Origin: Paramecium tetraurelia
Taxonomy: Eukaryota; Ciliophora; Oligohymenophorea; Peniculida; Parameciidae
Length of the DNA: 64,000 bases
Assembly (NCBI RefSeq): GCF_000165425.1
Contig: NW_001799510.1
Span: 653,459 to 717,458, forward strand
Direction of reading: 5' to 3'
Of the stretch, positions 1 through 12,494 are shown in pieces. Below the pieces are notes generated by a model, which saw only the letters and a list, made by a program, of their open reading frames with translations, did no database searches and was not told the DNA's origin. Made by a program: the position numbers and the translations under genes. Each line of letters opens with the position of its first letter. Position 1 is the first letter of the stretch.

Positions 1-396
1 TATAATATATATATATTTATCATTTCAAAGATTTTCTTTCCCACAACTACAATGAAAGTTTTCAGTTATTAGAATAGTTAATTAGTATTTTTATTTGTTC
101 TTTGTATCTGTTATCAAAGTTCGATTGAACTTATAGAATTAGAGTTTAAGAATATGAGTTGTTCTAGCATTTCAGTTATAATCTCAGTAAATGTTATTTT
201 ACCCTATAATTTTTTAACTAGTACTGTTTTATCGAATGGATAATGTGTTTTTAGAAGGAGAGAAGTTTATGAATATACACATTTAAATGAGATAACGATG
301 ATTTATAAATGGATTAATTAAAATAAACATAATTTATCAGAATTAAAGCTATCATCCCTGATCAGGGATATTAAATTAATATAATTTATAAATTTA
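1..396. other. 5' edge region, probably intergenic
   Basis: AT-rich leader before the first confident start. An in-frame ATG at 52 stays open (no TGA) through to the ATG at 397 and would add a hydrophobic, signal-peptide-like N terminus, but a TGA-free stretch of this length is not rare in this base composition. The 16-bp palindrome listed separately lies at its 3' end. No RNA gene is recognisable. Confidence 0.4.
354..369. repeat. 16-bp perfect palindrome
   Basis: ATCCCTGATCAGGGAT is a perfect inverted repeat with a GC-richer core in very AT-rich surroundings. It lies 27 nt upstream of the preferred start codon of the first gene. It could be a binding site for a dimeric factor, or chance. 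Confidence 0.7.
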
Positions 397-1120
397 ATGA
401 CAGACACAGTTACATAAAGTATTCCAAGAAGAGAAAAAACATGGGCAGAATTAGCTGAAGAAGAAGATGAGTATTTGGAAGAATTATAAAATTAAGTTTA
501 ATTTTTAAATTATACTTAGAATAAAAATGAATCGAGTCAATTAGCGGGAAAATAATTAACTAACTTTCAGAAAAGAATGATCGAAAGGATACGAAAATGC
601 GATGAACCTATAGAAGTAGGTCTATAACAAGTTCGAAATAGCATAAGTTAGGAAGAAATTTATACTGCATTTAAACAATACCATATAAGAGATTGCTATT
701 TTAAATATGACAATTGTTTCTTTTATTTGCCAAAGGAATAATCCATTAAATTAGTCGAAGAGAGCAATCTAAGAATCACTATAAAAGGGAGGAGTATTTT
801 GATAGTGATCCTACCATTAAAAATTTGATTGATATATAAAATTTTCATATCTACTTAGTGATATCACATTAATTGTTCTAATTAACTATAACTAATAGAT
901 CCTGGTTTTCTTTCTATATAGAGTTCAGGCTGGGAAACTTTTTAAAACTATTTATAATCTACTGGATAATCCAACACTTTCTGTATCAGATCTTAATAAC
1001 CCATTAACCCTTGAAAGATAAATGCATGCATTTATAACTATTCATAAATTTAAATAATTACATCTTCTGGTAAGAGTTGTTCCTGTTTATCAAATTTAAT
1101 AAATTAAAAATTCTATTTGA
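397..1120 (+). CDS. Hypothetical protein, acidic N terminus, possible RRM-like segment
   Basis: I do not recognise this gene. From the ATG at 397 the frame gives an N terminus with KTWAELAEEEDEYLEEL, then a segment ending in a pattern reminiscent of half an RRM. The first frame stops at 828. However, a downstream frame with codon use like a real exon (EEYFDSDPTIKN, then QAGKLFKTIYNLLDNP) runs on to a TGA at 1118-1120. Joining them needs a 20-nt intron starting GTCGAA near 761 and an unusually long 41-nt intron starting GTGATA near 859. Both are less canonical than other introns here, so the exon structure is uncertain and the gene may simply end at 828. It is convergent with the kinase gene downstream (18 nt apart). 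Confidence 0.45.
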
Positions 1121-1138
1121 TTTCTGTTATACTCAATC

Positions 1139-2864
1139 TCAAATATTAGAGAGCTGTCTTGTAAAAGGAATCTGATTCAAGTAAATGATTATTGCATAGC
1201 ACTCCAATTATTAAATCTTTTTGGAAATCTAGTTTAAATTACAAAATAATTTACTATTTTTATTGGCCAATTTTAGGGTTTTCTCAAAATGTCTCAAATA
1301 CTTCTGTTGATATTCTGAAATTGCTTAACAGAATCTTTTATAAGATTCACTCTTTCTATAGTTTTCAAAATCATTCAAATAAAATATATTGTCTGCTTTG
1401 TTCTCTTTATCTAAGATCGTAGATAACTTATTTATTTTAATTGCCATATTTTTACCCATTAAAAATAACAATTTATCCCTAATTTCAGTGGGGAATACTT
1501 TTAAAGTTGCCAAATGTTATGAAAACTTATAAAGGAAACGACAGAAATTGATTTAACAGAATAAAATCTCGTTATTTTATTTGAACTCTAGAGTTATGGA
1601 TTTTTATTTCATTAAAGGAGGAGTAGGTTGCACCTATTCTTCAAAAGCATTGGTTTTAACTATTTTTTAAGGTAAAAGTAATTAATTTTAGCTTGAGGAT
1701 CGTTATATTTGTGCTTCAAGCTTTTTTTAATTTTCCTCATGTAATTTGCGCTTTTCCTCTATCTATTGAGGTTTGAAATCTCTAATTGCATTATCTTTGA
1801 TGTTCTAACTTTAGCTTCTTTTAATTTTCTTTACATAAGAGTTTTCAGTTGGCAAAGTGATATTTTGAATTTATTTCAAGGGCTCTCTTTTTTCTATTGG
1901 GCTTAAATTTCTTGATTGCATTATAGTATGTTCTGTCATATCCTTAACTCGCCATCTTTTAAATTCATCTATTTGTAAACATTTACGAATGAAATCCTTT
2001 GATTCATCAGAGACCATAGGTGAAGAAGGTAGAACTAATTATTAATGTTATATGTTGGAAATTAGTGCTGCTTCAGAGGATGCATTATAAGGTGTCCTGC
2101 CTATCACAATAAAAATAAAGCATTACCATATAGCATTTCAAAAAATACAATACCGATAGCCCAAACATCTCCTTTTTCAGTGTGTCCTTACTATCTTAAA
2201 GCTTAAGGAGACATATATAAAGGAGTTCCTACATTAAAGTTTCTGCCTTGGATTCTAGCCTCATAAGCAGGGACTGCAAATCCGAAATCAGCTAATTTTG
2301 GTTGGTTGTCGTTTAGTAAAATGTTAGCTGGCTTAATATCTCTATGGATATATCCTTTCTTATTCAATTCATTTAATGCACTAACAACTGCTTGTAATAT
2401 TCGTATAGCTTCAGATTCATCTATTCTTCCTTTCTTCTTGATGTAATTATTGAGATCGCCCTGAATTATTAATGAGACAATACCGAGTCGCAAAATTCTG
2501 TGATGATATATGTATTATTTTAGGTTTAAAATACATCATAGAGTTTCATAATATTTTTGTGATTAAAAGCTTTGAGTGCATTGATTTCATTTTTTAATAG
2601 CTGGGAATGAATCGACTGCTTGACCATCTTCATATCTATCACCTGAACTTTATGTCATAATGTTACTTTAACAGCCACATTTTCTGTTGTGTTCTCATCT
2701 CTCCCCTTATAGACTCTACTACTAAATCCTCTCCCTATTTCCTCATTAATGGCATAGGAATAGTGATCGATTGCTTTCCTTGTTTCACTTCCTGCTTTAT
2801 TATGAACTGATTTATTTTTGAATATAATTACAATGCGTCCTATAAGCAGACTAGGATGTGGCAT
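1139..2864 (-). CDS. ULK/ATG1-type serine/threonine protein kinase
   Basis: Two introns (2461-2483, 23 nt; 2101-2126, 26 nt) give 558 codons with an exact frame. The kinase domain is N-terminal: glycine loop GRGFSSRV at about residues 44-51, catalytic lysine in VAVK (K66), HRD at 166-168 followed by IKPANILL, DFG at 185-187, and a GTPLYMSP activation segment, the combination seen in the Unc-51-like (ULK/ATG1) branch. The rest of the C lobe follows to about residue 300, then a lysine- and glutamine-rich linker and a roughly 200-residue C-terminal helical region, the place where ULK kinases carry regulatory MIT-like domains (family knowledge; not demonstrated here). Catalytic residues are intact, so it should be active. 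Function in autophagy or ciliary signalling is inference; ciliates have many ULK paralogues. Confidence 0.85.
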
Positions 2865-3024
2865 AAGAAGGTAAATGAGGGCGGGTTTAGAACATTATTT
2901 GAAAATAATTAAATTTCCTTATTAACGATTTTCTAAATAAATATAATCGAATTAATTAATATTATAAAAATAGCCTCTACATTTAAAACTCATTTTAGAA
3001 TAGAAATATTGTAAAAATCAATTT

Positions 3025-3906
3025 TCACTAGAAGTAATCAACTTTTGTTTTTTTGAATGACTTTTTATTAAACAACCCTGAAGTGTTAATTTCTTCATTT
3101 TTATTGTTCTTTTATTGCATCTATGGTAGAATATCTTTTAATTCAATATCCTTGTCTGCCAATTCTATTAATTTTTATTACAATATTCTGTTTTTGTCCT
3201 TTCCAATTTAACCAAATATTAAGACTTCCTTAACAAGTTCTTGCTAATTTTTTATTGTCCCTTCCTTAATATCTTACTCAATCTTCTATGCTAACTACTC
3301 TTCATGATTAAGTTCTGGTTCCCCTTCTTCTGACTCAGAAGTTTCTACCTTAAATTTCTTTAAAAAAGTGTCTTCAGTTTTAACAACCTCCCACTAACCA
3401 ACCTTCACAACTAATTCTTTATCTACATTTTCAACTGGATTCTATTGGTATTCTTCCCATGCTTCTTCTTCATAATCTTCTAACATCAATCCCATAGGTT
3501 TTTCATAATTGATAGTCCCTGTAATTGTATTTCTAAATCTCAATCTTCCTGTATCATCTTCCTTTTCTAATATCCACACTTTGCCTTCTGCAAAAAATCC
3601 CAATTGATCTGCTACTTTTGTTTATTATTATTAATTTTCTCCTGTGTACTCATTTTCAACAGCCTGATGATAATTGTGTTCTTCCTTTTTTTAATTCTAA
3701 TTTTTAAATCCTTTAGATGTCTAAGGTATTGAATCATAAGCTTTATTTTATGATTTATGTTCAATTCTTGCCTTCTTGTTCTATTCTCTTAAATGATATT
3801 CCTTGTTCTTTTTATGCTTAGCAGTATTCTCATGATCCTGAATAGCAGCTCTTGTGTAAGGAATTAACATCTTGCAGACTTCACACCATTTCTTTCTTTC
3901 ACTCAT
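3025..3906 (-). CDS. U1-type C2H2 zinc finger and WW-like protein (WBP4/FBP21-like)
   Basis: A single exon of 293 codons. Residues 7-30 form a matrin/U1C-type zinc finger (KWCEVCKML, then DHENTAKHKKN: two Cys and two His with the long spacing typical of RNA-splicing factors). A segment around residues 100-130 (VWILEKEDDTGRLRFRN, then NYEKP) resembles a WW domain whose second Trp is Tyr. The remainder is acidic and lysine-rich. This order, U1-type finger followed by WW, is that of WBP4/FBP21, a spliceosomal B-complex protein that binds proline-rich splicing factors. The start codon lies only 59 nt from the divergent metalloprotease start, so the two genes share a promoter region. The assignment rests on architecture; the WW call is the weaker part. 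Confidence 0.65.
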
Positions 3907-3965
3907 TATTTTTCAATTTAATTTATACTTGTTATAATATTAATCGTTTTTGCAATATAATAACA

Positions 3966-6900
3966 ATGCCTTAACTCTTTTATTAGATTTAGCTATCATT
4001 TGTCGTATTGATACTATTAGCTGGTCTCCCTACTTTTGCTTAATAGCAGAATACTATTTAGTTTGGAGAAACAAAGACACAAACCAACAATTATAATTTC
4101 ATAGAATTGGAAAATGAGAAGCATCAAGGAGCTATCATAAAACCTTTAATAGATCCGAAATCCTACAAATACATTGAACTGGAAAACAAGTTAAAAGTGT
4201 TACTTATACACGATCCGAACTCAGAAATTGCCTCTGCAGCTATGGATGTGTCAGTGGGATCTTGGAATGAACCAAGTGAATATCCTGGTTTAGCACATTT
4301 TTGTGAGCATATGTTATTTGTTGGCTCTGCTAAATATCCTAGACCTGATTATTTCGATGAATTATTGGCAAAAGGATCTGGAAGTTCTAATGCATACACT
4401 GATGCTACAAATACCAATTATTATTTCGAAATAACATCATAATACTTAGATAAAGCTTTAGATACATTTGCTCACTTCTTTATAGACCCTCTTTTTAGTG
4501 AAGATTTAGTGGAAAGAGAGAAAAACGCTGTCAACTCAGAATATGAGATAGACGTATCCTCAGAAGATTGGAAAATCTAAAATTTATTTACATTGTTTGC
4601 TGATCCTAAACATCCTGCTAGTAGATTCAGTTTAGGAAATAATGAAGTGTTGAAAAAGAAGGGTATTGAAAATGCATTACAATCATTTTTTGAATAATAT
4701 TATTCCTCGAACATAATGAGTTTGGTTATTTAGAGTAGAATCAGTTTGTAAGAAATGGAACGATTGATTAAACCTTTTAATCGTATCAAGAATTAAAATT
4801 TATAACCTCCACAATTCCAAGCATTTCCATATTAATTTGGAATTTTATGCAAATATAAAACTGAAAAAGAATAATTAACATTAAATTGGCAGCTTAAAGG
4901 AAGAGAAAAGTTTACTCATTAAAAGCCAATTGAATTTTTAGATTACATCATATAAAATGGAAATCTAATAGATTACTTGAAGGAGTAAAATTTAATTATC
5001 TCACTTTCTTCTGAAGTTTTCATGGAAGAGTCCTCATTTACAAATTACATGATGGAGATAGTTTTAACAGAGAAATCTAAAGAGAATGAGGAAGCTGTTG
5101 CTGAAATCACTAAAATTATATTCAATTACATCTAAAAATTAGAAGAGTGGTTATCTGATGATGAATATATCAACCAAGTGTTCAAGGAGCAAAGCAAAAT
5201 TTCTAAATTGAATTTCAACTATCTAACCTAATAATTGGATACTTCAACTATGGCCAAAGTTTTAAACAGATAGAAATCAAAGGAAGTACTCTCCTCAGAA
5301 TTCATTATGGAGACTTTGGATAAGGATTTAATATTAGATTATATAGGATAATTAAAGAATACATAAAATTTAATCATTTTGATAGGCGACCATCAATATT
5401 CTTATACAAATGAAAAAGAAGATGATAACAAGAGTAATAAATAATTTTTATAGGATAAACTGCTATATGAAAAAAATAATTTATATAGACTTGTATATTC
5501 AAAATAGAAATTTGATGAGCATTTTATTAATTTTATATCTAAACAGGATGAAAAACTATAGGATATGTTTGAAAAACCTTAATAAAATGATTTTATTCCA
5601 GAGAATGTGGAATTAATTTCTTTATGTGAATCATCGGAATCCAAATTACCTAAAATAGTTCATTCTGATAAATTAAAGACTTTGGATTAACAAAGTAAAT
5701 TAAACTTGTTTTTGATGGCAGGTTAAGATCTAAATCAATATAGTGATGAGTAATGTTCATTAGAAGAACATAAATACTAAAAATAAAATCATTATCCAAT
5801 TTTACTTAACAAAGAATAGCAAGAATGGTGGAAGAGTTAAACCTCCTATAAAGTGCCTTTTATTTTTGGGGCTTTATAAATGAAGTATCAAAAAACTTTA
5901 AGTTTACGACAATTCACTTCATTAAGGTTGTATAACTTTATGGCAGATGAGGTCATATCAAAGGAATTAAAATTACCTTTATCTTCTGGATATTCTTATG
6001 AACTGGATATGAATAAGAAGACTCAAATAAAGGTTTATGGATTCAGTGAACATGTGAGAAATCTATTTAAAAAACTATGTTCCTGTTTGAATCCATTTAG
6101 AGATAAATCTAAAAGTTTCCTTGAACTTACCGAATCAAAAAGATTTGAAATAGCCAAATAATCATTACTGTTGTCAATTAAGAATATGTATTAGGATAAT
6201 TTATTTGAATAAGCCATTTAAATATATTTGCCCTAATTATTATAAAAAGATTCTCATGATCCTGCTAAAGTATTGGAATAAATTGATTAAATTACATAAT
6301 AAGAAATGCTTAAAGATGTTAGAGACATCATGAATAGTGTGTAATATTCTAGTTTGTTTATTGGAAATCTTGATTAGTCTGAGGCAACTAAGATATCGGA
6401 TGAGGTTCAATCATGTACAAAAAATAAAGAATAATCATCTGTTTCGGATAATATTTAAGATAAGGTAGCAATCATAAATTTAAAAGGAAAAAACCTTATT
6501 GATTCGAGATTTATAGAATCAGGGAATGATGATGATATTAATGGTGTCACTTTAAATTATTATTAAATTGGATAAAGAAAGTAAATGAATTAGGCATTTA
6601 TTAAATTATTAGAACCAATTCTAAATCAATAAGCTTATAATTATTTACGAACTGATTTATAATTAGGCTATGTTGTAGCAGTAGAATTTAAAACAACAGC
6701 CTGTGTAGATGGAGCTTTGATTTTAGTGTAAGGAAGCACAGAAATACCAATGAAAGTGAATCAAATTATTGATGATTTCTTGGATAAGTTTTCAGTCTAT
6801 TTGGAGTAAATGAATAATAGAGAATTTCAACATCTTAAACATGGAGTGATTACTGATTTAAAGGAAAACCCATAAAGTTTGAGTGAAGAAGGCGATCGCC

Positions 6901-7225
6901 TATGGAAATATATTAGTGCTGGAACTATTGAATTTGAGGACAGATAAGTTGCAATTGAAAAAATAAAAAAAATATCAAAATAGGAATTGCTTGAGTTTTA
7001 TAGAAATTCATTCATTAACAACAAATCAAAGTTAAGTTTACAATTATATGGGTAATAATCATAATTATTCCTATTAGATAAGGTATGGTAACATAGATGA
7101 TGAACTTGGAGACTTAGTCTGAGTTTAACGAATTTGTATCTAATACAAAGCCTAAAGATACGGAATTGTTTGATCCCCTTTAAGCATCTTATTATTAATG
7201 TGAGTTTGAAGCTACTTAAATTTGA
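3966..7225 (+). CDS. Secreted insulysin-type M16 zinc metalloprotease
   Basis: The ATG at 3966 begins a classic signal peptide (MPQLFYQIQLSFVVLIL, then AGLPTFA), placing the enzyme in the secretory route. The inverted zinc motif HFCEH lies at residues 111-115, followed about 70 residues later by the glutamate-rich helix (VEREKNAVNSEYE) that supplies the third zinc ligand. The four-domain insulysin layout is intact: about 1,074 residues with an inferred 35-nt intron at 7083-7117 (GTATGG to TTAG). Without that intron the frame stops at 7100; using it continues into an acidic tail ending at 7225. M16A enzymes degrade short peptides inside a closed chamber. A signal peptide is unusual for insulysin itself, so this may be a food-vacuole, lysosomal or surface peptidase (inference). 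Confidence 0.9.
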
Positions 7226-7444
7226 GTAATTTGATATTTACAAATAAATTTAATCTACTGAGAATTTTCTTAAGAATAATTATTTATACTGAAATGCTTG
7301 TGATTGTACAACTGATGATACATCGATATGAAATTGGATTTAAACTACTTAATTGGAAGTGTTATTAATTATTAACTATTTTCTATTCATCAGTATTTTT
7401 ATACAGATTATAATTAAAGTTTTCAATTAATAATCAAAATTATT

Positions 7445-8731
7445 ATGGATTAGCTTCTAAATATTAAGTATAGTGCTAGGTCTTTGCAATTCAGATCGTC
7501 TCCATGTTCAAAATAATCTTTCTAAAGTGAAGATGATATGGATACAACACTATCATTTGATTTCACTCCTAAACCAAAACCAAAGCCATTATAAGGCTTG
7601 AGTTCTATGGCTTCTCCATTTGACAATGAGGATAGTGACAAAAGCAGTTAAAAAGGGGAGTCAGTTCCAAAAACATTTAGTAACGATATTTATTTGAATA
7701 TTAGTTCCTAAACTATCACGCTTTAGTACTCAGAGAGTAATAACTATGAATGAAGGAGATAAAGATGAAGAACCAGAAGTAATTGAAAAAGAAATTAAAT
7801 AAAGTTCGAATATCCAATCACAATAACCCGATGAATAAAATAAAACTATGGAAGAACAACTTAGAAAAATTGAAGAGAAAATAAAAGTGAACCCAAAGTT
7901 AAAATAAATGAAATCCAAACCTATGTCAATGAAGAGTTTAAAACAAGTTGAATAATCAAAGGAGGACAAGTTGATGGAACATCCATTTCGTCATTTGATA
8001 TTCAGTCCAAAAGTAGATGAGTTAGTTTTCGAAAAACATCTAATTGTAACCTAAAGAGGGCTAATTTATTCGAGAAAATGTCTCAAAGGGCCTTCAGAAT
8101 AATTTGTCGAAAAGAAAAAAGTAACGTTAACCAAAATCAACCCAAATAAAGTAAACACAATATTCCTTGATCTTGATGAAACATTGATTCATGCTTGCCA
8201 TGCAAGAGAGACACCATCAGTTAAATTGAAATAATAAAATGAAGATGGTTCTGAAACAGATGTACATATAAATATAAGTCAATGTAGGTTGGGATAAATG
8301 TCAGACCATATACAGGCTACTTTTTGCAAGAATTGGCTTAATATTATACAATCTATATTTATACGGCTTCGTCTTAATAATATGCCTAAACTATTGTGAA
8401 TTATCTTGATCCTCTGAAATAATATATAAGTGGAATCTTATCTAGGTCGAATTGTATGGAAACTAAAAATGGATTTTTTATCAAGGACTTGAGAATCATA
8501 AAGGATTTAGACTTGGATAGGACTCTAATAGTAGACAACCTTGTTCATTCTTTCGGTTTACAGGTTGAGAACGGAATCCCAATTTTGGAGTGGCATGATA
8601 ATTAGGGAGATTCAGAACTCAAATATTTATTAGAATATTTGATAGAAGCTTCCGAATAGCCAAATTTGAAGGACTTCAACATTACTCATTTGTAATTAGA
8701 TAATTTAATCGATTATGTCATAAAGCAATGA
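7445..8731 (+). CDS. SCP/FCP1-type HAD phosphatase (CTD-like)
   Basis: Introns at 7680-7704 (25 nt) and 8262-8287 (26 nt) leave 411 codons ending exactly at TGA. The HAD nucleophile motif is FLDLDETLIHAC (DLDET at about 234-238), followed by VRPYTGYFLQEL and IYTASSQQYAQT (motif II), a GFFIKDLR insert and the terminal VDNLVHSF plus ENGIPI region, all hallmarks of small C-terminal-domain phosphatases that dephosphorylate serine on the RNA polymerase II tail or related substrates. The N-terminal 170 residues are low-complexity, rich in S, K, P and Q, probably a targeting region. Neighbours are unrelated. The family assignment is firm; the substrate is unknown. Confidence 0.9.
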
Positions 8732-8789
8732 GATTAATATCTTCATTTATAATCCTTCAAACTCAACATAAATATAGGCATCATAAAAT

Positions 8790-9114
8790 TCATCTAAATT
8801 TATATAAATGTGATAATTATTTCGATTCTCCTTGTGTTCTTAATTCAATTTCCTCAATTTTGAAATCTTTGATAGAGCTATCCTAAGATAAGTGAGGAGC
8901 ATACTTGAGTAGCAAAATCATAGGGGATGACTTCATCTTTTGTGTTAAAAATGTACATCATTCCCTAATCTTTTTTTGCTGCAAATATTAAATGACCTTA
9001 ATCAATGAGACTTTGGGTTTATAGATTTGTAGATTGATTAATTTAGAGAAGGAAATATCTCTTAGGAGTAACTACGGTCATTCGATAGAAGGGAATCAAC
9101 AGCATATTCTTCAT
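8790..9114 (-). CDS. Small hypothetical protein, 100 residues
   Basis: Starts MKNMLLIPFYRMTVV and has one 22-nt intron (GTATGC to TTAG, near 8887-8908), giving 100 codons to the TGA at 8790-8792. I do not recognise the family. A second minus-strand frame immediately downstream, overlapping the last exon, also looks protein-like (YINLDEFYDAYIYVEFEG), so the true C terminus may involve another splice choice or a frameshift that I cannot resolve. It is convergent with the phosphatase gene, whose stop lies 58 nt away. Confidence 0.45.
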
Positions 9115-9338
9115 ATTTTAATTAAATATTGAATTAGTGTTATAAAGGTAATAATGACAAATATAATAGTTTTAGAAATTATTAAATGGGAAACTTTAAA
9201 TAAGATTAATATATTGGAAATTATTTAAAAAATGCAAATTATTATTGGAAAAGAGAAGGATTAAATATTTGGAAATAAAATGTGTGAATGTATGATTTCA
9301 AAAAAATTTTTAATCTTTTATATTTTATTTAAATAAAA

Positions 9339-10042
9339 ATGGGTAGAAGACCAGCAAGATGCTATAGAGTGAGTAATGGTAAACCATTCCCCAAGTCCAG
9401 ATATAACAGAGGTGTTCCAGATGCTAAAATTAGAATCTATGATGTCGGAAGAAAGAAGGCCAATGTCGATGAATTCCCAGTATTGAATAATTAATATGAA
9501 TTAGGCTGCCATCCACATTGTTTCAGATGAAAAGGAATAAATCTCATCAGAAGCCTTAGAAGCATGCAGAGTTGCCATCAACAAATATATGATTAAGAAA
9601 GTCGGAAAAGACGCATTCCATCTTAGATGCAGAGTCCACCCATGGCACGTACTCAGAATCAACAAAATGCTTTCATGTGCTGGTGCAGATAGACTTTAAA
9701 CTGGTATGAGAGGTGCCTTCGGTAAACCAAATGGTTTGTGCGCCAGAGTCAAAATTGGCAGCATTCTTTACTCTTTGAGATGCAAGGATGCTTCAATCAA
9801 TCACGCTATGGAAGCTTTGAGAAGAGGAAAGAACAAGTTCCCAGGAAGATAAAAGATTGTTGTCTCAGCCAAATGGGGATTCACTAACTATTTCAGATCT
9901 GACTATCTCAAATATAAGGCTAATGTAATACCATAAATTAATAATTTAGGATGAATTATAATACTATGGTACTCACGTTCAAAAATTGAGATAACATGGT
10001 AAATTAGATAAATTGAAGATTTTCTAAGCCCTTAGAAAATGA
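9339..10042 (+). CDS. RPL10: 60S ribosomal protein uL16 (RPL10/QM)
   Basis: Begins [10 protein letters not shown] and contains the family-diagnostic stretches [40 protein letters not shown] and [12 protein letters not shown]. Introns 9480-9504 and 9925-9949 (25 nt each) give 217 residues, against 214 in animals. The protein sits at the 60S central protuberance side near the peptidyl-transferase centre and is loaded late in subunit maturation. Codon choice is richer in G/C-ending codons (GCC, GTC, AAG) than in neighbouring genes, as expected for a highly expressed gene. The residues corresponding to the P-site loop are present. Assignment is certain. Confidence 0.97.
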
Positions 10043-10109
10043 TTTGTTGAAATAATCACATAATAAATATATTAAATTATTTGATTTGTTTAATGTCCTA
10101 TTTGCAATA

Positions 10110-11726
10110 TCAAAATCCCAGAATTGCAATAAGTAATAATGGCATCAATATTAATTAAGAAAACTCAGGATCATTTTCTATAACAAGTTATCTGGATTTG
10201 TATGTGATCAAATTACCATTTAAGTTGCCCACTGCCAATTGAGAATTTGTATTCTCCTCAAGAACTCTTCTCCTTCCACTACCTGCTGAATTTGGATTTA
10301 TGATTTTGGCTGTAACAGCAAGTCCATTACCCTTTTCTCCTTTGATAGCCAATCTAACAGTGTATATTATTTCACCCTCCCCTATAACAGTCTCCAAAAT
10401 TGGTAAATTAACTAGGGTTCCTGTTTCCCATAATTTTACATAGCCTTATTCCATTTTTCCATTTCTTAATATTTTTAATCTGTAATTGTCAACCAAACCT
10501 TGAACCTTTAATTAAGAACTAAAGTTATTTTGTCTGTTGTCCATTAGCAATCGTTTACATTTTCGCAGTAATCAAGTTTATATTCGATAGTAATGACCAA
10601 TGCTGGCGGATTAAGAGTTTTAGGTGGTACCTATAAACTGGTGATGCTTGATTTTGAATAATCGATTGTAGCAGTCCAGTTTCTTTCATACATAATTTGC
10701 TCATTAAAATGCACATTGAAATGGAAGGAGCATGTAAAGATATTAGAATTCTCATGTTATTTACAGTTAGCATTTGTCATACTCTACTAATCTAAGATTA
10801 ATTTAGCTGTGGAGGCTGTTTCATAGGAGAATTTTAATTCTGTAAACTTGCCGTCTTCATAACCTAGTGTTACCCATTAAGCAGGCCAACAAGCTTGAAA
10901 ATCATAACCTGGTATTTTAATTGTAGCTGAATAAGTAGTCGAAGTTGAACTTTCCAATAAAGTATCTTTTTAATATGGTATCGATTGTTCTAAACTGGTT
11001 CCACATTCCCCCTTATAGCATTTGCCTTCAAGCCATCTGTAAGGGTCTTAACAACTTGTGCAATCGTAAAAGGTTGTGCATTTCTCGCACTTGGCTGTGC
11101 AATTCTTATTGTAATAAACAAGTATTTTAGTAATATAATATGCTCCTTCTGAGTTTTCATTCACGAAATCTTAAAATACCAAAGACAATAATGATTAGTT
11201 CTTATTTTTTAAAGTAGCTGAAGGAATTGTATATTTAATCTATAATATTAATATTTAAAATTACTGTTTTCCAGTCATTTAGAAGGTCTTATATCAAGAC
11301 AGATTCATCTTTAGAACATAAGTAAGCTGCATCTGTCTTTTAGGAAGTTTAATTAAAAAAGTCACTGTAGTACGAATAACCTGAGGCAAACCAGCAATAT
11401 CCGCTTTTCTTGTCCTCAGTGTTATCAGTATAACCAACAAATAATCCAGAATGCACTCCTCTATTAGGAGTGGATTTTGTTAGATATTTAAATTCTATTG
11501 TAACATCTTATTCCATTTCAATCCCAAAAGGCTTTGATTTTAATCCACTACCAAAAGACTACTTGAATATATTCACACAATAGTCATTTGTTGTGCCAGG
11601 ACAAGGAACTATTTTTGCAACATCATATTTTTCCCATAATTCTGCATTAATTTAACCAGCGTTAAAATCATCTTAAAAAATTATGTGTTGAGCATATGTC
11701 AACGATGCTAGCAATAATAAAAGCAT
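10110..11726 (-). CDS. Secreted or surface protein with cysteine-rich centre
   Basis: A signal peptide (MLLLLLASLTYA) starts the 521-residue product; two introns (25 and 26 nt) keep the frame exact. The first 200 residues look like a beta-rich, lectin-like ectodomain (DDFNAGQINAELWEKY, SGLFVGYTDNTEDK). Around residues 255-290 there is a short cysteine cluster (CTAKCEKCTTFYDC, then CTSCQDPYRW), as in ciliate surface and immobilisation-antigen-like proteins. The C terminus ends in a hydrophobic stretch (LILMPLLLIAILGF) right before the stop, compatible with a GPI-anchor signal or a terminal membrane anchor. I do not recognise a named family; a cell-surface role is inference. Confidence 0.7.
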
Positions 11727-12494
11727 TTATATAAATAATAATTATGAAATCGAATTATTTTCTGATTCTGATTTAAACAACAAGATTTAGGATATCATTT
11801 ATTCTATTTGAAAGTATTGATTTCAGCTTTATATACTTTCATCTATTGACTTCTTTTTTAAAAAATAACATTATTGAATTGATTGTATCCCCTCAAAAGC
11901 AATCTATTTTCTCTTGTTAAAAGTACTTTACCAAAAATTAATAAAACTTCAAACTCAATATAAACTTATATTCTTTTTTATTCCTAAATGACTCTTTCTA
12001 ATTTGATCTCATTTTAAACTAGTTTCTCTATGGCAATCAAAAAAGTGTGAATTACTTCCTCTGTATTTACGTATAATCATAGCCTACTTAAAATTAATCT
12101 TATTATTTGTAACCCGACCAAATGATTTCTATTCCCTTCCTTCCTTATGAAACTCATAGTAAGACAGGAATTATCTTATAAGTCTCTTAACATCAAATTT
12201 ATTTTCTCAACATTTAAAATCATACAATTATGATTTCAAGAATATGAAATATATCTATTGATAATGAAACACAAATTTCACATAAGCAATAATCAACATA
12301 CAAGGAAGAGTTTGTCAATGAATTCAATTTTGATTAAAATTAAATACTAATTGTTAATTCGATCCTCATATACAGTTATAGAGGAAATATATATTAACAC
12401 ATCAAAAATATACGCAATTTTTGAATTAGAAACAAAATATGTAAATAACTACATGTTCAATTTTTATTATTAAAGTAAGTTTATATTTATTTAA
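11727..12494. other. 768-nt divergent intergenic region
   Basis: Lies between the start of the secreted-protein gene (minus) and the start of the polyQ gene (plus), so it should hold both promoters. On the minus strand a 65-codon open segment ending at TGA 12009-12011 (peptide such as YYEFHKEGREQKSFGR) has protein-like composition but no ATG or acceptable splice junction, so no gene is called. No tRNA or repeat is recognisable. Confidence 0.5.

Noticed and set aside
8730-8800. Extension of the 100-residue gene into a second protein-like frame
   Set aside because: It would run far into the convergent phosphatase gene and no intron with standard borders creates the frame change.
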